From Mycobacterium seoulense (lineage in GTDB: Bacteria; Actinomycetota; Actinomycetes; Mycobacteriales; Mycobacteriaceae), in NCBI RefSeq assembly GCF_010731595.1, contig NZ_AP022582.1, forward strand, positions 2,976,001 to 3,040,000: a stretch of 64,000 nt of DNA, in the 5' to 3' direction. The translations under genes and the position numbers were made by a program. Under the pieces are notes generated by a model. It saw only the letters and a program-made list of their open reading frames with translations, did no database searches and had not been told where the DNA came from. This document shows positions 18,422 to 27,027 of this stretch, one piece after another (position 1 is the first letter of the stretch; each line of letters starts with the position of its first letter).

Positions 18422-19435
18422 ATGTCTACCATTCGAAAGCCTTCGCTGTTCGGCAGTGTACACCTGGGTTACGTCGTGATCGAGACCAACAAGATCAGCG
18501 ACTGGAAGCGCTTCGGCCGCGACGCGCTCGGAATGCACCTCGACGAGATGGCACCCGACACCGTCAGGTTCCGCCTCGACGCCAACGAATGTCGCGTGCT
18601 GCTGCGACGGGGTCCGGCGGAAGACGTCGTTGCGCTGGGTTGGCAGCTCGACGGCCATGCGACGTTCGACGAGATCAGTCGCCGTGTCGCCGACCACGGG
18701 GTGCCCAGCGTCGAGGGCACCGACGAAGACGCGAAGCTGCGCGGTGTCGAGCGCTTCCTGCGGTTTCCCGGCCCGAACGGGCTCGCCCAGGAGATCTACA
18801 CGACCGCCCGGACCGCGCCGCTGTCCCTGGACATACCGGGCAGCGGATTCGTCACCGGCGCAAGCGGAATGGGCCACGTCGCCCTCCCGACGAAGAAGCC
18901 ACACCAACTGCGCGGCTACTACAGCCACGTCTTCGACGCGCGCCTCTCGGACTACATCGACGAGACCATCAACGGGCTGAAGCTCAAGATCCGGTTCCTC
19001 CGCGTCAACGAGCGTCACCACTCCGTGGCGATCGGATCGGTAAATGCGCTGCCGGTCAACCCGATTCGCACCCGTGTCCAGCACGTCAACGTCCAGGTCG
19101 CCACGCTCGACGACATGGTCAGCTCCTACCAGCGGGTCAAGGAACTGGGGTTCGGCATGGCCCTGTCGGTCGGCCAGCACACCAACGACAAGGAGCTGTC
19201 CTACTACGCCCTGACGCCGTCGGGATTCGAATGGGAGGTCGGGTGGAATCCGATCGTCGTCGACGAAGCCACCTGGAAGCCCACTACCCACCAGGGGATC
19301 AGCATCTGGGGTCACACGCCGGAAGGGCAAACCGTCATCGACAAGCTCAACCAGTTCGCGGTGGCCGCGCGCTCGCTACGCCACCGGGAAGACACGGTCG
19401 CGGCGCTCAGCTCACCCGGGATCGCCGACGACTAG
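18422..19435 (+). CDS. Extradiol ring-cleavage dioxygenase (two-domain VOC/BphC-like)
   Basis: This 337-residue protein has two vicinal-oxygen-chelate domains. Iron ligands are His152 (MGHVALP), His221 (VQHVNVQ) and Glu272 (FEWEVGW), all in the C-terminal domain as in BphC/HsaC. It opens a catechol next to the hydroxyls. Using a type I (VOC) enzyme with an MhpA-like hydroxylase differs from E. coli mhp, where the dioxygenase is the unrelated MhpB type. The start is preceded by AAGGATCAAAG. Confidence 0.9.
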   Translation: MSTIRKPSLFGSVHLGYVVIETNKISDWKRFGRDALGMHLDEMAPDTVRFRLDANECRVLLRRGPAEDVVALGWQLDGHATFDEISRRVADHGVPSVEGTDEDAKLRGVERFLRFPGPNGLAQEIYTTARTAPLSLDIPGSGFVTGASGMGHVALPTKKPHQLRGYYSHVFDARLSDYIDETINGLKLKIRFLRVNERHHSVAIGSVNALPVNPIRTRVQHVNVQVATLDDMVSSYQRVKELGFGMALSVGQHTNDKELSYYALTPSGFEWEVGWNPIVVDEATWKPTTHQGISIWGHTPEGQTVIDKLNQFAVAARSLRHREDTVAALSSPGIADD

Positions 19436-19450
19436 CGGCTGGAGGCGCGT

Positions 19451-20227
19451 TCAGCGCCGCTTGTCGCGCACCTTGTAGGTCGACGGCCACGACTTGCGCG
19501 ACTCGTCCCCCGTCAACGGGGTGCCCATGCCCCCGACCTTGACGTTGTAGGCCTCCTTGCCGGGGCCGACCTCCCGGTTCGCGTGTTCCTGGGCGAGGAA
19601 GTACAGCTCGTCGATCGTGGCTTCGTCGTAGGCGACGAACGAGGTCTCCCGTTCCATGTCGTCGATACCGATCAGCATCCGCGCGGGCACCAACCGCGAG
19701 GCCAACGCCGCCAGGCCAAACAGCGTGAACGGAATCAGCCAGTAACACAGGTACGACAACGGAGCCCTGCTGTCCAGCATCGTGGAGTCACCCCGCACGA
19801 TCGGCGGGATCGCCGACGACACCGTCATGCCGGCCGCCGTCGCCACCCAGGTCCAGTTCAGGACGCCGACGGTCCGGCCGAACAGCTCGGTCTTGACGAC
19901 GTCGGCGGGTTGTTCTGCGGCCGCGAACGCGCGCACGAACGGCTTGCCGGTCAGCGTGCCGACCAGCGCCACCACCAGCAGGCCGGCGGTGCTGAGCGGC
20001 AGCATCCAGCGCTGGGCGAACGGCAAGCCGAGCGCGAATGTCAGCACCGTCACTACCGCAAACACTGCGGCAGAACCGATTTCGAGCGTCCGCTCCGGCT
20101 TGCCGGCGCCGGCGCCGATCGCCAGCGCGATGGCCGCGACCGCGAGGCCGGCCAGCGCGGCGGCACCGGACGGGACGTTTCCGACGAGCACCCAATAAAC
20201 GATCCACGGCGCAAGACCAAACAGCAT
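19451..20227 (-). CDS. Six-helix membrane protein next to the catabolic cluster
   Basis: About 258 residues with roughly six hydrophobic helices (starting at residues near 3, 22, 50, 75, 120 and 155). A polar C-terminal tail of about 75 residues follows, with the charged stretch DDMERETSFVAYDEATIDELYFL. I do not recognise the family. It converges on the dioxygenase gene with a 15-bp gap. It could take up or export the cluster's substrate, but no transporter motif is visible. Start is ATG 20227 or GTG 20233; neither has a strong ribosome site. Confidence 0.6.
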   Translation of the reverse strand: MLFGLAPWIVYWVLVGNVPSGAAALAGLAVAAIALAIGAGAGKPERTLEIGSAAVFAVVTVLTFALGLPFAQRWMLPLSTAGLLVVALVGTLTGKPFVRAFAAAEQPADVVKTELFGRTVGVLNWTWVATAAGMTVSSAIPPIVRGDSTMLDSRAPLSYLCYWLIPFTLFGLAALASRLVPARMLIGIDDMERETSFVAYDEATIDELYFLAQEHANREVGPGKEAYNVKVGGMGTPLTGDESRKSWPSTYKVRDKRR

Positions 20228-20496
20228 GCCCACGATGGGTCAGTGTATGAGTGACGATTCACCCCAGTGTCGGCGGCAGGCCCAAAATTTGGTCCGGGAG
20301 TCCGGGCAACCACCGTCAAGCCGCGCTGATCGTCGTGATCGCCGCGCGGCCAAGGGCTTTGCCGATCGTGGGCCAGGAAAGGGCATATTGCCCTTGGCGT
20401 CGACTCCCGCCGAGGCCAGTCTGGAAGACACACGCCTGCGGACGGTGGCGGGTTCTTCCGAACCGTGAGCCAGGCGGGGCAAGGCTAGGTCGAGTC

Positions 20497-22603
<2,107 letters not shown>

Positions 22604-22612
22604 CCGGCCCGA

Positions 22613-22915
22613 TCAATTCCACGAAGACACGGGGGCCTTCGCCACGCCCGTACCGAGCGTGGTCTGCCCTTCGGTCCCCGGTGCGCTCACCTCTCGCAGC
22701 GTGACGGGTTGGCGACGCCAGCCGGCGTACCCGAGAGCCGCGCTGATCGCGGTGTAGACGGCGGCCTCCGTCCACATGAATCCGACGCCCCACCTCCTGC
22801 CGAGGAAGATGGGCTCGTCGATGATGCCGCTGGACGCGGCGATGGCGTAGCCCGCGTGCGCGTAGGCGATCCCGGCGAACGCTCCGCAGAAGAACTTGCT
22901 CACTTCGCGATTCAT
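22613..22915 (-). CDS. Small two-helix membrane protein
   Basis: About 100 residues from ATG 22915, which follows a purine-rich GAGAGAGGAAGAG site. Two hydrophobic segments are seen (FFCGAFAGIAYAHAGYAIAA and FMWTEAAVYTAISAALGYAGW), followed by a polar tail. The family is not recognised. It is 9 bp upstream of the DUF732 gene, so the two are probably cotranscribed. Confidence 0.65.
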   Translation of the reverse strand: MNREVSKFFCGAFAGIAYAHAGYAIAASSGIIDEPIFLGRRWGVGFMWTEAAVYTAISAALGYAGWRRQPVTLREVSAPGTEGQTTLGTGVAKAPVSSWN

Positions 22916-22987
22916 TTCTCTTCCTCTCTCCGTTGCGACGAAGTCGCTAAACGTCACTGTCGGCATCGCCGACGTGCTCGCGACGAC

Positions 22988-23464
22988 CTACGGGGCTCCG
23001 TTGACAATGCGGTCGCGGACGGCGGTGGCGGTGGTGAGATGCCCCTCGGCGGAATTCATGAATTCGCCGGCATGGCGCGCCTCGTTCGGGTCGTGGTCCT
23101 CGATCGCCGCGACGCAGAAGTGGGACGCGGCGTCGAAGTCGTCGAGACTGGCTTGCAGCGCGTCGGTGAGTTCCTTGTCAGGGGACGGCACGTGCCCCTG
23201 CAGGAAGCTCGCTGCCTCGTGGCCCTCGTGGCAGGCCGCTCCCAAAGCGGGGTAGTCCTGGCTACCGATGGCTAAGGTGGCCTTGCCCATGGCGATGCCC
23301 AAGTCCTGCATGTGGTCTTTGGTCAGTTCGACCCATGCGCGCACGGCCTGAGCGTGGGACGTTGTTGTGGTGGTGGTGGTGCCGCCACCGCTGTTGTGCG
23401 TTCCAGGTGAGCAGCCACCGACGAACAGAACCACCGCAGCGCCCACTATGGCTTGCTTGATCAC
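22988..23464 (-). CDS. Small lipoprotein with Thr-rich linker
   Basis: The 158-residue protein starts with GTG after a GGAGG site and has a lipoprotein signal ending VGGC (Cys18). A Gly/Thr-rich linker (TTTTTTT) follows, then a helical domain with several His and two Cys (AACHEGHEAA, HFCVAAIEDHD). The domain is unassigned. The His/Cys/Asp-rich helices could bind a metal. It probably belongs to the same unit as the two following small genes. Confidence 0.65.
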   Translation of the reverse strand: MIKQAIVGAAVVLFVGGCSPGTHNSGGGTTTTTTTSHAQAVRAWVELTKDHMQDLGIAMGKATLAIGSQDYPALGAACHEGHEAASFLQGHVPSPDKELTDALQASLDDFDAASHFCVAAIEDHDPNEARHAGEFMNSAEGHLTTATAVRDRIVNGAP

Positions 23465-23837
23465 CCGGCCTCCTCAACCCTGTAACCGGTGATCCTTCGC
23501 CCCGACGACGCTCGCCAGCCAGGGCATAAAGGCTCTACCTCTGGTAGCACGATGACCCCGATCCGGTTGCTGGATCGGCTGTACCTGCAGACGTTGCCCT
23601 GAGCTGCGCGGACGCTCGTGCCCCCAGTCGGACTCGAACCGCCACTGGGCGGATTTTAAGTCCGTCTATCTGAGCGTTTGCAAGCGTTGACATCCGTTGG
23701 AACGATTGCAGAACTGGCTGTTGAACTGCATCTATCGAATGCTTTGCGTTTGCGAGGTTGGGAGCGTTTGGAAGCTGTGTGCATACATTTTGTTTACAGC
23801 CGTCTCGCGGCGGCCTGCGCGGGCTTGTCGAGCGGGC
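23465..23837. other. Gene-free stretch holding the distal att copy
   Basis: This 373-bp stretch contains no credible gene. It includes the 47-bp partial tRNA copy (23618-23664); the DNA after it is AT-richer than the backbone and holds only short open frames. An integrase gene would be expected here for an active island but none is recognisable. Confidence 0.6.
23618..23664 (-). repeat. Duplicated 3' half of tRNA-Leu (att site, distal)
   Basis: The 47 bp match 25627-25673 with one difference (C at 23642 against A at 25651). They contain the tRNA-Leu 3' half from the anticodon stem to the acceptor end, but the 5' half is missing and the sequence diverges abruptly after TCCG. This is the footprint left when an integrative element inserts into a tRNA 3' end and restores it on one side. 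Confidence 0.85.
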
Positions 23838-24599
23838 CTAGAACTTCACGGCAAGGTCTTGGCGGGCCAGCCTGCGAACGCCCCAGAAGTAGGTGACGAA
23901 GGGCATGGTGCACCACAAGAGGTTCAGGACTACGAACTTGACCCACATCTCGATGGGACTACTCATGCTGTGCAGGTTGTTTGCGATCTCTACCCCGAAG
24001 TAGACCGCTGGCAGCGTGACCTCCACGATCATCCCGGCCATGATGAACGAGAGTTGGGTACTGGTGAACCGCTTGCCGTGGCGGAAGAACTGCACCATCG
24101 CATACGCCTCGAATAATCCGACGAAGAAGGCGATCCACTCAAGAACGACGATCAGCGGGTCGCCATTGAGGTAGCGAGCATCGCCGCCGAGCAGTATGGG
24201 CGCCCACATGTACGTCCAGAGGGCACCATGCTGGACACCGTTCCTGATCTGGTCGAAGAACAACAGCCACGGCAGTTCCCAGATGAATCGTGGGATCAAC
24301 GCGATGAAGACCCAGACGATGACCATCGCACTGAGCCGTTCCGCCTTCGAGCGGTCACGTTGGCCGGGCAGCGGCAGCCACGGCAGCGCAAGTGCGGTCA
24401 CGAAACAGCCAACGACGAAGACGACCAGCGTGGTGGACGCGACAACGTGGGAGACCCCGCCATGAAACTCGAGGTACCAGAACACGATGTGGATGACGAA
24501 GAAGAACGCCAGGACGCCGAACAGCGACTTTTGCAGTGACGAGAGTCCGGGCTTCGCCGGGGAACCTTGCTTGTCGGGGACGCTGATCGTCTCAGTCAT
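23838..24599 (-). CDS. EXPERA-type (emopamil-binding-like) membrane protein
   Basis: This 253-residue protein has about six hydrophobic helices. The central run WTYMWAPILLGGDARY...DPLIVVLEW resembles the EXPERA/emopamil-binding pattern, in which acidic residues and Arg lie within the helices. Eukaryotic relatives are sterol isomerases or sigma-2 receptors; the bacterial role is unknown. ATG 24599 is chosen as the first start after the regulatory palindrome. It is divergent from the TetR gene and is probably its target. Confidence 0.6.
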   Translation of the reverse strand: MTETISVPDKQGSPAKPGLSSLQKSLFGVLAFFFVIHIVFWYLEFHGGVSHVVASTTLVVFVVGCFVTALALPWLPLPGQRDRSKAERLSAMVIVWVFIALIPRFIWELPWLLFFDQIRNGVQHGALWTYMWAPILLGGDARYLNGDPLIVVLEWIAFFVGLFEAYAMVQFFRHGKRFTSTQLSFIMAGMIVEVTLPAVYFGVEIANNLHSMSSPIEMWVKFVVLNLLWCTMPFVTYFWGVRRLARQDLAVKF

Positions 24600-24639
24600 G
24601 GGTTCGGCTTTCGCAGGGGTTGGGAGACTGTACTGTGGC

Positions 24640-24663
24640 AAAGCATGGCACACGCCATGTTTT
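24640..24663. promoter_or_regulatory. Palindrome in the TetR/EXPERA divergent promoter
   Basis: CATGGC at 24644-24649 and GCCATG at 24654-24659 form a perfect inverted repeat around ACAC, with A-rich left and T-rich right flanks extending the symmetry to 24640-24663. It lies 41 bp before the EXPERA-like start and 125 bp before the TetR start, as expected for the operator of the local TetR. Confidence 0.6.
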
Positions 24664-24787
24664 AGTAGCAAGGGTCGCTCCGGCGCTTTCGCGCAGGTGA
24701 GCGCCTACGGGCGCGGACACAGGAACTTCGGGCAATGTCTAAGCTGATCTCGATGAGGGAACGCGGTGAGCAGCGCGGACTGCGACT

Positions 24788-25390
24788 GTGACCGGAGGGA
24801 GACGCACCGCTCCGCGTCGCCCGATTGCTGGTCGACAGCAGCGGGGGGACCGGACCCGAGAACTGCTAATCGATGAGACGGTTCGCTGCATTCGCGAGGA
24901 AGGCTTCTCAGCGGCGAGTGCTCGACACATCATCGAACGAGCCGGGGTGAGTTGGGGCGTCATTCAGCACCACTTCGGGGATCGGGATGGTCTGCTGACT
25001 GCGGTGATTGAAGATGCCGTTGACCGTCTCGTCGCATCGCTTGAGGCGCTGGCCGATCCTGAGCGGGTCATCGCCACCGAAGACTTGGTGCAGGCGACGT
25101 GGAAGGCATTCGCCAATCCAAAGGCCATGGCGGGATTGGAGATTCTGATCGCAGCCAAAGACTTGCGTGGCCGCCTTCGTGGCCAACACATGGGTCGTCT
25201 CGGCGCGGCCTTGGCTGCGTTGACCGCCCGTCTGAATACCGGGAATGACCGTGAGCATGCCATCGCGTTGGGCATGCTTCTTTGGACCACGCCGGTAGCG
25301 ATGATGATCGCCGAGATGTTCGCCGCGCCTCCCCTGACCTGGAGGGACGCGCAGAAGGCGGTTGCCGACCTGATTGACGCGCATTCCTGA
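24788..25390 (+). CDS. TetR-family regulator in the tRNA island
   Basis: The 200-residue protein has a basic N-terminus and a TetR DNA-binding helix set (TRELLIDETVRCIREEGF, SAASARHIIERAGVSWGVIQHHFGDRDGLL). The ligand domain has no recognised close family. GTG 24788 has a weak ribosome site. It is divergent from the EXPERA-like gene across a palindrome and most likely represses that gene and itself. Confidence 0.8.
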   Translation: MTGGRRTAPRRPIAGRQQRGDRTRELLIDETVRCIREEGFSAASARHIIERAGVSWGVIQHHFGDRDGLLTAVIEDAVDRLVASLEALADPERVIATEDLVQATWKAFANPKAMAGLEILIAAKDLRGRLRGQHMGRLGAALAALTARLNTGNDREHAIALGMLLWTTPVAMMIAEMFAAPPLTWRDAQKAVADLIDAHS

Positions 25391-25474
25391 CCGGCCCCGG
25401 TGGCTCGGCTCTCGCAAGCAGGCCGAGCGGACGCACATCTGCACCTTGGCAAGCGTCACTGTCGAGTACGCAGG

Positions 25475-25537
25475 CCGCTGAGCTTCAAGAATCATCGACC
25501 GCTCGAACTCTGCAACTGCGCCCACACTCAAGCTGAC
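25475..25537 (-). pseudogene. Serine-resolvase fragment
   Basis: On the minus strand a short stretch reads SVGAVAEFERSMILEAQR. This matches the conserved linker helix of Tn3-type resolvases/invertases (GAVAEFERxxILERQREGI). Only about 20 residues are recognisable; no catalytic domain or HTH is found on either side. It is a scrap of a former recombinase inside the island. Confidence 0.5.
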
Positions 25538-25626
25538 GCTGCGCCGCCGCGCGAGCCTCAACGGCCCCCAAAGCCTTATCGAAGGCAGTCAGGCATCGCT
25601 GACTTGCCGTTATTGGTCCTGAACTG

Positions 25627-25673
25627 GTGCCCCCAGTCGGACTCGAACCGACACTGGGCGGATTTTAAGTCCG
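25627..25673 (-). repeat. tRNA-proximal copy of the 47-bp att repeat
   Basis: This copy lies within the intact tRNA-Leu gene and covers its 3' half. It differs from the distal copy at one base. Together the two define the island ends. Confidence 0.85.
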
Positions 25674-25701
25674 CTGCCTCTGCCAATTGGGCTATGGGGG
25701 C
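25628..25701 (-). tRNA. tRNA-Leu (anticodon UAA)
   Basis: A 74-nt cloverleaf on the minus strand: acceptor GCCCCCA/TGGGGGC with discriminator A, anticodon stem GCGGA/TCCGC around loop CTTAAAA (anticodon TAA, reading UUA), and T arm GTCGG-TTCGAGT-CCGAC. CCA is not encoded. The variable loop is only five nucleotides (CCAGT), whereas leucine tRNAs normally carry a long class II variable arm. Identity as Leu rests on the anticodon alone. It is the target gene of the island integration. Confidence 0.85.
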
Positions 25702-26059
25702 TCGGCGGCGAATCTAGCGCGCGGCCGCCGAATCCGGGACATCGCATCCCGCTGAAGTTGAGGGAAATTCACGCCATGCGCCGCGGGCAGCCATCGGCTA
25801 CGATCCGCGCCCACGCCGCTTAACCATGGCTTTCCGGCAGATGACAGATCACACCGCTATGTCGTCCGGCAGGACCGTGTTAAAACTACCGGCCTCCTCG
25901 TTAAGAAGCCGTAAACGGCTGTCACCCCGGCCCTTTCGGCCGGGAACGTGGACTCGGGGGTCGTTAGTGTTACGCCAACGCACAGGGGCCGTTACGCGAA
26001 CACTCAGGGTCGATCCACCGCATGGGGGTCGGCCGTTTCCGAACACTAGGGAGCAATAG
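25702..26059 (+). promoter_or_regulatory. Leader and promoter region of the PE8 cluster
   Basis: This 358-bp gene-free region precedes the PE gene. It holds a 6-bp-stem hairpin AGCCGT-AA-A-ACGGCT (25907-25920) and a 7-bp-stem hairpin CCCGGCC/GGCCGGG (25926-25944). Two direct repeats follow, GTTACGCCAAC (25969-25979) and GTTACGCGAAC (25991-26001), starting 22 bp apart. An AGGGAG ribosome site lies before the ATG. Repeats spaced by two helical turns suggest a dimeric regulator. Confidence 0.5.
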
Positions 26060-26968
26060 ATGGCATTTCTGACGACTCAGACAGAAGAGATGTTAGCTGC
26101 GGAGCAGCTGCTGTCGGGGATCAACACCAACCTGGCGGCGCAGAACGCCGGCGCCGCGGCGGCGACCACGGTGATCGCTCCCGCTGCCGCCGACCCGGTG
26201 TCGGCCCAGCAGGCGGCGATCTTCTCGGCGTACGGCACCCAGTACCAGGCGATCGCCACCGAGGCGCAGGCTCAGCTGGAGCAGTACGCGCAAACCCTGG
26301 GCATCAGCTCCGGCAGCTACGGGGACACCGAGGCCATCAATGCCGCCCAGGCCACTCTCGCGAGCGCCGCAGATCCCACTGCCGCGGCCGCTCCCGCCGC
26401 CGCGGCCGCCACGCCGTCCAACACTCCGCTCGACTGGCTGGCGTACCTCCTCGGTAGCACCGGCAACGGCACCAACCCGAACATGCTCGGCGGGATCTTC
26501 GGCCTGTCGGGTAACGGCGCCAACATCGGCAACATCGGTTTCGGCAACTGGGCCTCCGCGGGTTCCGACCTACTGGGCCTGGCCGGTGGCGGCCTGCTCG
26601 ACACCTCCGCCGCCGACGCCGCCGGTTCGGCCGCCGACGCGGCCGGCCTCGCCGACACCACGGCGCCGATGGCCGGCGGCGGCATGGCCGGCATGGGTGC
26701 GATGCCGATGGCCGCGGCGGGCCAGGCGAGCCTGGTCGGCAAGCTTTCGGTGCCGCCGACCTGGGCGGCCCCCGCCACCCCGGTGGTCGGCACGAGCGCC
26801 GCGCCGCTGGAGACCGTGGGCTGGACCGCCGCCGCGCCGCAGGCCGGCACCGGGGGCATCATCCCGGGGATGCCGGGGATGGGCGCGGCCGCGCGCAACA
26901 GCGCCGGCTTCGGTGCGCCGCGCTATGGCGTCAAGCCGATCGTCATGCCGAAGCCGACGGCCGTCTAG
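26060..26968 (+). CDS. PE8: PE family protein with C-terminal SVP-like tail (PE8-like)
   Basis: This 302-residue protein opens with a PE domain (MAFLTTQTEEMLAAEQLL, PAAADPVSAQQAAIF), ending with the type VII secretion signal YGDTE (YxxxD/E) at about residues 91-95. A Gly/Ala-rich middle follows. The last 80 residues ([12 protein letters not shown]...GAPRYGVKPIVMPKP) match the C-terminal SVP region normally found on PPE-SVP proteins. Strong ribosome site. It is first in a PE-PPE-Esx-Esx set equivalent to Rv1040c-Rv1037c and should be exported by ESX-5 as a heterodimer with the next PPE protein. Confidence 0.88.
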   Translation: MAFLTTQTEEMLAAEQLLSGINTNLAAQNAGAAAATTVIAPAAADPVSAQQAAIFSAYGTQYQAIATEAQAQLEQYAQTLGISSGSYGDTEAINAAQATLASAADPTAAAAPAAAAATPSNTPLDWLAYLLGSTGNGTNPNMLGGIFGLSGNGANIGNIGFGNWASAGSDLLGLAGGGLLDTSAADAAGSAADAAGLADTTAPMAGGGMAGMGAMPMAAAGQASLVGKLSVPPTWAAPATPVVGTSAAPLETVGWTAAAPQAGTGGIIPGMPGMGAAARNSAGFGAPRYGVKPIVMPKPTAV

Positions 26969-27027
26969 GCCTTCGCCACTTCCTCACAGACTTCGAATTC
27001 CAATAGACAAAAGGAGCGGGAAACACA

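Larger units (their letters stand above)
23618..25673. mobile_element. Small tRNA-Leu-bounded genomic island (remnant)
   Basis: The two 47-bp att copies enclose about 2 kb with visibly lower GC than the flanks. Contents are one EXPERA-like membrane protein gene, a divergent TetR gene and a short resolvase-like scrap. No integrase is left, so it looks like a decayed or internally deleted element. The complete tRNA is at the 25.6-kb end. Confidence 0.7.

Noticed and set aside
23678..24116. Plus-strand frames at the island edge that might be an integrase tail
   Set aside because: No tyrosine-recombinase motif (R-H-R-Y) is visible, and the later part is antisense to the EXPERA-like gene.
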